A DNA stretch of 64,000 bases from Mumia quercus (lineage in GTDB: Bacteria > Actinomycetota > Actinomycetes > Propionibacteriales > Nocardioidaceae). A program made the position numbers and the translations under genes. Below the pieces are notes generated by a model. The model was not told the DNA's origin. It saw only the letters and a list, made by a program, of their open reading frames with translations, and made no database searches. The stretch covers positions 27,835-91,834 of the forward strand of contig NZ_JANZYO010000008.1 of the NCBI RefSeq assembly GCF_025506335.1, read 5' to 3'. This document shows positions 17,508 through 27,261 of the stretch, piece after piece; within the stretch, counting starts at the first letter, position 1; each line of letters starts with the position of its first letter.

Positions 17508-18725
17508 ATGGGCAAAGACTGGCCGGCCGTCGGGTGGGAGGAGCACCCCTGGACGCGCCTGCCCCCGTACGGGGTGTCGCGGGCGCGGCTGCGCCGGCAC
17601 TCGGCCCCGTACCGCGCGGCCGTGCTGCCGCCCATCGCCGACCTCCCCGTACGCCTCGACGCATCCGTCCTCGCCGACGCCGAGGAGGCGACGGCCGCGA
17701 TCGCGCGGTTCGACGCCGGCCTCTCGCACGCCTTCGGCGACACCGAGGCGCTGGGCGAGCTCGGACCGCTCTCCACGCTGCTCCTGCGGACGGAGTCGGC
17801 CTCCTCCTCGCGGATCGAGCACGTCGACACCGACGCCGGGCAGCTCGCGCTCGCCGAGATCGGCGCCGCCACCACCGACGACGCCCGCCTCGTCGCCCGC
17901 AACGTGGAGGCGGTGCGCGCGGCGGTCGCGCTCGCCGACTCCCTCGACGCCGACGGGCTGCTGACCCTGCACCGCACGCTGCTCGCCGACACCGACCCCC
18001 AGGGGGCGGGACGCTGGCGTACGGAGCAGGTCTGGGTCGGCGGCTCCTCCTACGGGCCGCACGACGCGGAGTTCGTCCCGCCCCACCACAGCCGCGTGCC
18101 GGCCGCGGTCGAGGACCTGGTGCGGTTCGTCCGGCGCGACGACCTACCGGTGATGGTCCAGGTGGCGATCGCGCACGCGCAGTTCGAGACGATCCACCCC
18201 TTCGCCGACGGCAACGGGCGCACCGGGCGCGCTCTCGTCCACGCCATGCTGCGGGGGAAGGGGGTGACCGAGCGCGTCTCGGTCCCGATCTCGAGCGGCC
18301 TCGTCGGCGACACGCGCCGCTACTTCGCTGCCCTCGGCGCCTACCGGGACGGCGATCCCGCGCCCGTGGTCACCGAGCTCGCCGCCGCCACCCTGCGCGC
18401 CGTCGAGAACGGCCGGCAGCTCGTCGCCGACCTCGTGGCGCTGCGCGCGTCCTGGGCCGAGCGGGTCGTCGCCCGTCGCCACGCCGCGGTGCACCGGATG
18501 CCGGCGGTGCTCGTCCGCCACCCTGCCCTCGACAACGCGCTGGTCGCGCGCGAGCTCGGCGTGAGCGACGTGGCGGCGCAGGCGGCCATCGACCGCCTCG
18601 TCGAGGCGGGCGTGCTCGTGCAGGTCGGCACGCGGGCCCGCAACCGGGTCTGGCAGTGCCCAGACGTCATCGACGCCCTCGACGCCTTCGCGCGGCGGGC
18701 CGCGCATCCACCTCGTCACGGCTGA
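17508..18725 (+). CDS. Fic domain AMP-transferase with N-terminal inhibitory helix
   Basis: 405 aa, class II Fic protein. The Fic motif HPFADGNGRTGR starts at His230. The auto-inhibitory (S/T)xxxE motif is present as S100-S-R-I-E104, whose Glu would point at the second Arg of the active site. A flap segment (WVGGSSYGPHDAEFVPP) precedes the core. The last ~80 residues form a winged-helix domain (VRHPALDNALVARELGVSDVAAQAAIDRLVEAGVL), the usual HTH-fused Fic layout. Target unknown. There is no cognate antitoxin gene, consistent with built-in inhibition. Its 3' end overlaps the convergent MFS gene by 59 bp. Confidence 0.9.
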   Translation: MGKDWPAVGWEEHPWTRLPPYGVSRARLRRHSAPYRAAVLPPIADLPVRLDASVLADAEEATAAIARFDAGLSHAFGDTEALGELGPLSTLLLRTESASSSRIEHVDTDAGQLALAEIGAATTDDARLVARNVEAVRAAVALADSLDADGLLTLHRTLLADTDPQGAGRWRTEQVWVGGSSYGPHDAEFVPPHHSRVPAAVEDLVRFVRRDDLPVMVQVAIAHAQFETIHPFADGNGRTGRALVHAMLRGKGVTERVSVPISSGLVGDTRRYFAALGAYRDGDPAPVVTELAAATLRAVENGRQLVADLVALRASWAERVVARRHAAVHRMPAVLVRHPALDNALVARELGVSDVAAQAAIDRLVEAGVLVQVGTRARNRVWQCPDVIDALDAFARRAAHPPRHG

Positions 18726-19947
18726 ACGCGCCGACCGCGGGGTGCGTGAAAGCGACGGCGGCCACGCCGAGGGCGCCGAGCAGGCCGCCGGAGACCAGCG
18801 CGACCTCCGGGGAGCTGAACCCGGCGACCGCTCCCCCGCGTGCGTTGCCGAGGTCCGGTCCGGCGACGCCGACCACGTGCTCCACCGAGGACACCCGCCC
18901 GCGCTGGTCGTCGGTGGTCGCGAGCTGGGTGAGGACGCCTCGCGCGATCACGGCGAACGTGTCGGCGGCCCCGGCCACCGCAAGCGCCAGCAGTGCCGGC
19001 ACGAGCCACGGCGAGGCACCGAACGCGGCGACGCCCAGGCACCAGACGAGTGCCGCCGCGACCATCGTGCGTCCGGGGCGGCGCCCTCTGCTGACCACGC
19101 CCGAGGCGAGGCCGGCCAGGATGCCGCCCGCGCCGACGGCGGAGAGCATCAGGCCGGTGACAGCGGGGTCGTCGTCGAACCGCGCGGCGACGACGACCGG
19201 GAACAGCGCGACCGGCATGACCAGCACGGTCGCGAGCACGTCGGAGAGCATCGCGCCGCGCAGGACCGCCGACCGCGCGACGGCCCGCAGCCCGTCGAGC
19301 ACGGAGACGTCTGCCCTTCGCCCGGACCGCGCGGGCACGGCCGACGGCGTCGGAGGCGTCGGCGGCAACCCGTGGGTGACGAGCCACGCCACGCCCACGA
19401 GCGCGGCCTGCACGCCGAACGCGACCGCCGCCCCGGCGTACGCCACGAGCAGCCCGCCGACGGCGGGACCGACGAGCATCGACACCTGGAAGCCGACATG
19501 GCTGAGCGCCACGCCTGCGGGCACGTCGGAGGGCGCCAGCACGCGCGCGATGAGCGCCCGCCTGGCCGGGGCACCGAGCGCGCCGAGGCCGGCCTGGCAC
19601 GCGACGAGCACGAGGACGAGGGCGAGCGACCGCAGGCCGTACGCGGCCTGGGTGGCGAGCAGCGCGGCGACGACGGCACTGCCGGCCGTGGTGGCGAGCG
19701 CCACGCGACGACGGTCGTACGCGTCGGCGAGCGCCCCGCCGTACAGCCCGAGGACCACCATCGGGACCGCGTGGGCGAGTCCGAGAGTGCCCATGAGCGC
19801 GGCGCTGCCGGTGAGGTCCCAGACGAGCTGGAGCAGTGCGACCAGGCTCACCTGACCCGCGAGCGCACTGAGAAGGCCTCCGGCCCACAGCCGCCGGAAC
19901 CCGCTCCCGCGCCGGAGCGGGCCGAGGTCGAGCAGGCCCGACCTCAC
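18667..19947 (-). CDS. MFS transporter (drug-efflux type)
   Basis: 426 aa with about 12 membrane helices and the loop motif LYGGALADAYDRRRVA between TM2 and TM3, which is the MFS signature of the EntS/multidrug branch. GTG 19947 is chosen because it overlaps the marR stop codon as GTGA, so translation is coupled. The pair is likely one operon under the MarR operator at 20434-20465. The substrate is unknown; association with MarR and a flavin reductase suggests export of an aromatic or toxic compound. Confidence 0.85.
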   Translation of the reverse strand: MRSGLLDLGPLRRGSGFRRLWAGGLLSALAGQVSLVALLQLVWDLTGSAALMGTLGLAHAVPMVVLGLYGGALADAYDRRRVALATTAGSAVVAALLATQAAYGLRSLALVLVLVACQAGLGALGAPARRALIARVLAPSDVPAGVALSHVGFQVSMLVGPAVGGLLVAYAGAAVAFGVQAALVGVAWLVTHGLPPTPPTPSAVPARSGRRADVSVLDGLRAVARSAVLRGAMLSDVLATVLVMPVALFPVVVAARFDDDPAVTGLMLSAVGAGGILAGLASGVVSRGRRPGRTMVAAALVWCLGVAAFGASPWLVPALLALAVAGAADTFAVIARGVLTQLATTDDQRGRVSSVEHVVGVAGPDLGNARGGAVAGFSSPEVALVSGGLLGALGVAAVAFTHPAVGAFSRDEVDARPAARRRRGRR

Positions 19948-20426
19948 GCCGACGGAGCGGGATCGTCGGGCAGGTGGGCGCTCACCCGCTCGCGGAAGGA
20001 GCGTCGTCGCAGCGCCGCGCCGAGGTCGGCCACGACGGCGTGGAACGAGTACGGCACCTCCGCGTCGAGCTCGAGGAGCGCGCGCTCGGTCGCGCGCCAC
20101 TCCGCCTCCAGCAGCGGGACGAGGTCACGTCCCTGCGCGGTGAGGCTGACGAGCTTCGTCCGGGCGTCGGGGCCAGGGCCGGTCTCCACGAGGCCGTCGG
20201 CCCGGAGCACGGTGACCGTCTGGCTGGCGGCCGAGTGCGTCACACCGATGGCCTCGGCGAGCGCGCGGATCGTCATCGGGCCGTGGTGGGCGAGCTTGAT
20301 GACCGGCTTGGTCAGCCGCGGGCGTACGCGCAGGCCGCGCTCGCGGTAGAGCGCGGCGAGCTCCGCGTCCATCTCGTCCTGGAGCCCGCGCAAGGGCTCC
20401 CAGAAGTTCTCGTCGGTAGGGTCCAC
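19944..20426 (-). CDS. MarR family transcriptional regulator
   Basis: 160 aa. The winged helix (about residues 45-105: GPMTIRALAEAIGVTHSAASQTVTVLRADGLV, then DARTKLVSLTAQGRDLV for the wing) is clear MarR. GTG 20426 start. A 32-bp near-perfect palindrome begins eight bases upstream of it, so the protein almost certainly autoregulates this gene and the coupled MFS transporter. Confidence 0.93.
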   Translation of the reverse strand: MDPTDENFWEPLRGLQDEMDAELAALYRERGLRVRPRLTKPVIKLAHHGPMTIRALAEAIGVTHSAASQTVTVLRADGLVETGPGPDARTKLVSLTAQGRDLVPLLEAEWRATERALLELDAEVPYSFHAVVADLGAALRRRSFRERVSAHLPDDPAPSA

Positions 20427-20433
20427 CGCAGCA

Positions 20434-20465
20434 CTGTAACAGCACTTATATAAGCGCTGTTACAG
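20434..20465. promoter_or_regulatory. 32-bp MarR operator palindrome
   Basis: CTGTAACAGC-A-CTTAT mirrors ATAAG-C-GCTGTTACAG with a single mismatched pair (20444/20455). The AT-rich centre TTATATAA stands out in this GC-rich region and could contain the marR -10. It lies between the flavin reductase stop codon and marR start. Confidence 0.85.
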
Positions 20466-20981
20466 CTACTCCAGAGACACGTAACGTCCGCGTACGTGCG
20501 TGAGGGCCGGACCGTCCTCACCGATCTCGACGTGCTCGACCACTCCCTCGACGAGCAGGGGCCACCCGACCTGGCGCGGCGGCGCCGCGACCCGGGCACC
20601 GAGCCAGGCCACGGCCGTCTCCAGCACCGGGCCGTACGGCGTCTGCCTCCAGCTCCCCCGCGTGAACAGGCCACCGGGTGCCGGCGCGGTCCCCGCGAAC
20701 GGGTCGGCCAGTCCACGGTCACGCGCACCGAGGACGTTCACCACCCACGACTCCCCCACGTCCAGGGCATCGGCCAGGTCGCTGTCCTCGTCGACCAGCA
20801 TCAAAGCCCGCGCAGGCTCGCCGCCGGCCACGAGCAGGGACGAGACGGTCAGGCCCGCCCGACCGCGCCCCTCCCCCGCGGTGCAGATCGTGACGGCCTG
20901 CGCGAGCCGGCCGCGCAGACGGCGCAGCGGGTCGCGCTCGCCCTCGGGCGGGACGAACGGGTGCTCGGAGTGGATCGTCAC
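20466..20981 (-). CDS. Flavin reductase-like, FMN-binding protein
   Basis: 171 aa, flavin reductase-like domain (PF01613) with split-barrel pattern: RLAQAVTICTAG, GLTVSSLLVAGGEPARALMLVDEDSDLADAL and WVVNVLGARDRGLADPFAG. Such proteins reduce flavin for monooxygenases, or act alone as oxidoreductases. GTG 20981 gives MTIHSEHPFVPP. It is upstream of marR on the same strand and may be read through into marR-MFS, though the operator lies between. Its stop codon touches the operator. Confidence 0.85.
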   Translation of the reverse strand: MTIHSEHPFVPPEGERDPLRRLRGRLAQAVTICTAGEGRGRAGLTVSSLLVAGGEPARALMLVDEDSDLADALDVGESWVVNVLGARDRGLADPFAGTAPAPGGLFTRGSWRQTPYGPVLETAVAWLGARVAAPPRQVGWPLLVEGVVEHVEIGEDGPALTHVRGRYVSLE

Positions 20982-21047
20982 GCCGTCAGCGTACGGTCGG
21001 TCGCGCCGTCCGCGTGATCTGTCACCGCGCTGCGCCAGGATGGGCGG

Positions 21048-22244
21048 GTGCACCTCACAGACGAGCAACGCCGCCGTCGACTCGTCGTCCAGCACCGGGT
21101 CGGCCTCGGCGAGCACGGCGGCGCGCCCCGCGTCGAGGACGTGGTCGACGACCTCCTCGTCCTGCACGCCACCGACCCGGCCAGCGTCTACCTCTCCGTC
21201 CTGGCCCGCGCACCTGGCCTGACCCGCGACGACGTGCGGGCGGCGATGTACGAGCGACGCGACGTCGTCCGGGTCCTCGCCATGCGGCGCACGCTCTTCG
21301 TCGCCGGCCGCGCCGACGTCCCGATGATCCACGCCGGTGCGAGCCGCGGCGTCGCGCGCGTGCTGCGCACGCGTCTCCTCAAGGAGCTCGCCAAGATCCC
21401 GACAGACCCACCCGTCCCGGACCCGCAGGCCTGGCTCGCCGAAGTCGAGCAGGACGTCGACGCCGTGCTGGCCGCGGCGGCGCGCGACGGCGGCACGCTC
21501 AGCGGCGCCGAGATCAGTGCGGCCGTCCCGGCGCTGCGGACGGCGCTGCTGCCGACGACCGACAAGGCGTGGGACGTCCGTCGTACGGTCACGTCGCAGA
21601 CGCTCGCGCTGCTGTCGGCCGAGGGGCGCATCGTCCGGACCGAGCCGAGAGGCTCCTGGACCTCGCGCCACCACGCGTGGGCCCCGATCACCTCGTGGTT
21701 CCCGGACGGCATCCCGGAGGTGCCCGAGCCCGAGGCCCGTGTCGGGCTCGCCCGCCGCTGGCTCGAGGTCTTCGGGCCGGCGACGCCCGACGACCTGCAG
21801 TGGTGGACGGGCTGGAACAAGACCCACACCCGTGCCGCCCTCGGCGCGCTCGACCTCGTCGAGGTCACGCTCGAGGAAGGACCGGGAGTCATGCTCCCCG
21901 GCACCGAGGTGCCCGACCCCGTCTCACCGGGCGTGGCGCTCCTGCCCGCGCTCGACCCGACACCGATGGGCTGGAAGCACCGCACCTGGTACCTCGGCGT
22001 GCACCGCGAGCGCCTCTTCGACCGGATGGGCAACATCGGCCCGACCATCTGGTGGGACGGCCGCGTCGTCGGCGGATGGGCGGTGCGCCCTGGGGGCGAG
22101 GTCGTGCACCGCCTCCTGGAGGATCTCGGCACCGACGTCCGCGACGCCGTCGAGGCCGAGGCGGGGCGCCTCGAAGGGCTGCTCGACGGGGCGACGTTCA
22201 CGCCGAGCTTCCCGACGCCGCTCGACAAGGAGCTGCGGGCGTGA
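21048..22244 (+). CDS. Winged-helix DNA-binding protein, AlkZ/YcaQ superfamily paralogue
   Basis: 398 aa, HTH_42 family like the protein at 15854-17011. The segment aligned with the catalytic pair reads VLHATDPASVYLS, so the first position is His40 and the second Thr42 instead of Gln/Gln. Three winged-helix repeats follow (EISAAVPALRTALL, TSQTLALLSAEGRIVR, FGPATPDDLQWWTGWNKTHTRAAL), then a beta-rich C-terminus with WYLGVHRERLFDRMGNIGPTIWWDGRVVGGW. Function is less likely to be classical AlkZ glycosylase. GTG start six bases after CAGGAT. Ends one base before the convergent ROK gene. Confidence 0.8.
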   Translation: MHLTDEQRRRRLVVQHRVGLGEHGGAPRVEDVVDDLLVLHATDPASVYLSVLARAPGLTRDDVRAAMYERRDVVRVLAMRRTLFVAGRADVPMIHAGASRGVARVLRTRLLKELAKIPTDPPVPDPQAWLAEVEQDVDAVLAAAARDGGTLSGAEISAAVPALRTALLPTTDKAWDVRRTVTSQTLALLSAEGRIVRTEPRGSWTSRHHAWAPITSWFPDGIPEVPEPEARVGLARRWLEVFGPATPDDLQWWTGWNKTHTRAALGALDLVEVTLEEGPGVMLPGTEVPDPVSPGVALLPALDPTPMGWKHRTWYLGVHRERLFDRMGNIGPTIWWDGRVVGGWAVRPGGEVVHRLLEDLGTDVRDAVEAEAGRLEGLLDGATFTPSFPTPLDKELRA

Positions 22245-22245
22245 C

Positions 22246-23484
22246 TCAGGCGGCCGCGACGCGGACCCGTCGGACCGCCTCCTCCGCCGCGGCGACGACG
22301 AGCAGCGGATCGCTCAGCATCGCTCCGAAGGCGAGCTCGCCCGCCCCCACGAGGACGGAGTCGCGCCCGAGGCCGGGCAGCACGACCTCCGTACGCCGGT
22401 CCTCGGAGTCGAGGGTGCCGCGCACGACCTCGGCGTCGACCTCGGCGCTCACCGCCGGGTACAGGGCGCTCAGCAGGCCGCCGAGGATCACGACCTGCGG
22501 GTCGAAGATGTTGATGAGGTTCGTCAGCCCGACGCCCAGCATCCGGCCGACCTCGCGCAGCGCGACGGACGGCGTACCGACCTGGTCGAGGAGACCGACG
22601 AGGTGGGCGATGTCGTGCGAGGGGGTGCCGAGCGCCTCTGCCACGGCGACGGCGCCGATCTCCGTCTCCCAGCACCCGCGGTTGCCGCAGCGGCACAGGC
22701 GCCCGCCGACGGAGACGCGCATGTGCCCGACCTCCCCGGCGTACCCGACGGTGCCGAGCAGACTGCGCCCGCGCGTGATGAGCCCGCCGCCGACGCCGAC
22801 GTCGCCGCTGAGGTAGACGACGTCCGACATCCCGCGCGCGACGCCGCGCGCGTGCTCGGCCAGGACACCGAGGTTGGCGTCGTTGCCGATCACCACCGGC
22901 ACCTCACCCCCGAGGCGGTCCTGGACCAGCTCGGTGAACGCGACGTCCGACCAGGCGAGGTTGGGCGCGTAGTGGATGCGGCCGTCGTCGGCCGACACGA
23001 CGCCCGGGATGCCGACCCCGACCCCGACCAGCAGCGTGTCGGGCGGGACGTCGTCGAGCAGGTCGGCGGCCGTACGGGCGATCTGGTCGGCCACCTGCTC
23101 GGGCGAGGCACCGACCTCGACCGGGACGGAGAGGCGACCGTGGACCGTGCCGCCGAGACTGATGCGCGCGACCTCGATCGACTCGACCCGCAGCTCGACG
23201 GCGATCACGCACACGTGGCGCTCGCCGGGGCGTACGTGCAGCGACGGGCGGCCGGCGCCCTGGCGGTCGCCGCGCGGTGAAGCCTGGGCGACGACGCCGA
23301 GCCTCTCGAGCTCGACGACGAGCGCGGCGATCGTGGAGCGGTTCAGCCCCATGCGGGTCGTCAGGTCGGCACGAGACACGTCCGTGTCGCGGTGCACATG
23401 ACCGAGCAGGGTGCCCAGGTTGTGGCGGCGGACCGCCTCCTGGTTGGCCCCCTTGCCGGTCGGTCGCTGCTGCTGCAGTGGCAC
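22246..23484 (-). CDS. ROK family transcriptional regulator (NagC/Mlc/XylR type)
   Basis: 412 aa. N-terminal winged helix (LTTRMGLNRSTIAALVVELERLGVV) followed by a sugar-kinase-like ROK domain. The ROK zinc site CRCGNRGC has Cys264, Cys266 and Cys271, preceded by GEVGHMRV. Effector is probably a sugar or sugar phosphate. GTG 23484 (GAGGGG nine bases upstream) is preferred to GTG 23553, which would fall inside the inverted repeat at 23542-23569, a likely auto-operator. No sugar transporter is next to it, so targets are elsewhere. Confidence 0.88.
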   Translation of the reverse strand: MPLQQQRPTGKGANQEAVRRHNLGTLLGHVHRDTDVSRADLTTRMGLNRSTIAALVVELERLGVVAQASPRGDRQGAGRPSLHVRPGERHVCVIAVELRVESIEVARISLGGTVHGRLSVPVEVGASPEQVADQIARTAADLLDDVPPDTLLVGVGVGIPGVVSADDGRIHYAPNLAWSDVAFTELVQDRLGGEVPVVIGNDANLGVLAEHARGVARGMSDVVYLSGDVGVGGGLITRGRSLLGTVGYAGEVGHMRVSVGGRLCRCGNRGCWETEIGAVAVAEALGTPSHDIAHLVGLLDQVGTPSVALREVGRMLGVGLTNLINIFDPQVVILGGLLSALYPAVSAEVDAEVVRGTLDSEDRRTEVVLPGLGRDSVLVGAGELAFGAMLSDPLLVVAAAEEAVRRVRVAAA

Positions 23485-23541
23485 CGCGTCGTTCCCCTCG
23501 CTGTCAGTGGTACGGCGAGGCGAAACTAGCACGACACCCCC

Positions 23542-23569
23542 CGATTTTGTCACCGGCGCAACAAAATCG
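23542..23569. promoter_or_regulatory. ROK auto-operator: CGATTTTGT-N10-ACAAAATCG
   Basis: Perfect 9-bp AT-rich arms (23542-23550 and 23561-23569) spaced by 10 bases, 60-80 bases upstream of the chosen ROK start. Dyads of this spacing are typical of NagC/Mlc-type ROK repressors. Confidence 0.7.
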
Positions 23570-23603
23570 AGACCAACGCGACCCTCGCGCCCCGGAGACG
23601 CCG

Positions 23604-23665
23604 ACGGCGGTGGGCCCGGGGCGCCCCCCGCGCCCCGGGGGGGGCCCCCCCCCCCCCACCGCCGT
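23604..23665 (-). terminator. Aconitase terminator hairpin with G/C homopolymer core
   Basis: ACGGCGGTGGG (23604-23614) pairs with CCCACCGCCGT (23655-23665) just after the acnA stop. The interior is runs of C and G up to 14 long, which may include sequencing error. Confidence 0.65.
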
Positions 23666-23678
23666 GGCGGGGACGGAC

Positions 23679-26510
<2,832 letters not shown>

Positions 26511-26644
26511 GCCTCTCCTCGTTCCGTCCTGCCGGAGCCCTCGATCGCCGTACGCGCTCTGCGCGGCATCCGCCTTCTATCGTCGCGCGCCCTCAGGGGA
26601 CCCGCGCGATCAGGCTCGCCTTACTCGGCCGCTCCTGCGGCATG

Positions 26645-26671
26645 TATCTCGATGTCAAGATAAACGTTATC
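26645..26671 (-). promoter_or_regulatory. acnA promoter/operator with two overlapping dyads
   Basis: TATCTCGATGTCAAGATA (26645-26662) is an 18-bp imperfect palindrome; GATAA-ACG-TTATC (26659-26671) overlaps it. On the minus strand TTGATA, 17 bases, then GAGATA could be the promoter. From memory, the MarR protein TamR of Streptomyces controls aconitase; whether its site matches this dyad needs checking. Confidence 0.5.
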
Positions 26672-26710
26672 AAACTTCCGGCCCCGTTCCGAGCCCGTCC
26701 CCGGCGGCGG

Positions 26711-27169
26711 TCAGGCGCGGCGGCGGAGGACCACGTACGTACGGTCGTCGGCCGACGACTCGAACTTGTCCACGGCGGCGAAGCCGAGGCTGTCGACGAC
26801 CTTGAGCGCCCTGACGTTGAACTCGGCGACGGTGACCCGGAACGTCGTCGGAGCGAAGTGCTCGACACCGAACGCGAGACCGGTCGCGATCGCCGAGTGC
26901 CCCAGGCCCTGCCCGGTCAGCTCGGGCCGCAGCCCGCCGGCGATGTCGAGCGCGTCGTCGTCGTAGTCGTAGCCATGCACCCGCGCGGTCGGGCCGTAGC
27001 ACCGGTAGCCGATGAGACGCTCGCCGTCGACCAGCGCCCAGAACCCGTGCGACAGGTCGGTGAAGTGGCGCGGGTCCATGCCCGTGAGGTCGTAGCAGCC
27101 GTTGGGCTCGGGATAGCTCCAGGTGACGATGTCACCCGCATGCTCGGGAGTGAGCTCGACGATCTGCAT
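26711..27169 (-). CDS. GNAT family N-acetyltransferase
   Basis: 152 aa. Acetyl-CoA-binding motif A is ELTGQGLGHSAIATGLAFG (about residues 82-100), preceded by the beta-4 strand DIAGGLRP. The N-terminal WSYPEPNGCYDLTGMDP and FWALVDGERLIGYRCYG are typical of uncharacterised actinobacterial GNATs. Substrate unknown. Same strand as acnA and the large membrane protein but with ~90-200 bp gaps, so probably transcribed alone. Confidence 0.85.
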   Translation of the reverse strand: MQIVELTPEHAGDIVTWSYPEPNGCYDLTGMDPRHFTDLSHGFWALVDGERLIGYRCYGPTARVHGYDYDDDALDIAGGLRPELTGQGLGHSAIATGLAFGVEHFAPTTFRVTVAEFNVRALKVVDSLGFAAVDKFESSADDRTYVVLRRRA

Positions 27170-27261
27170 TCCGGCACCTCCCCCTGGCGGTGGCGATATC
27201 CAAGCACGCGCGTTCGCGCTTCGGCAATGGTGCGTCCAGACGTTGGCACAAACGGCAGGCG

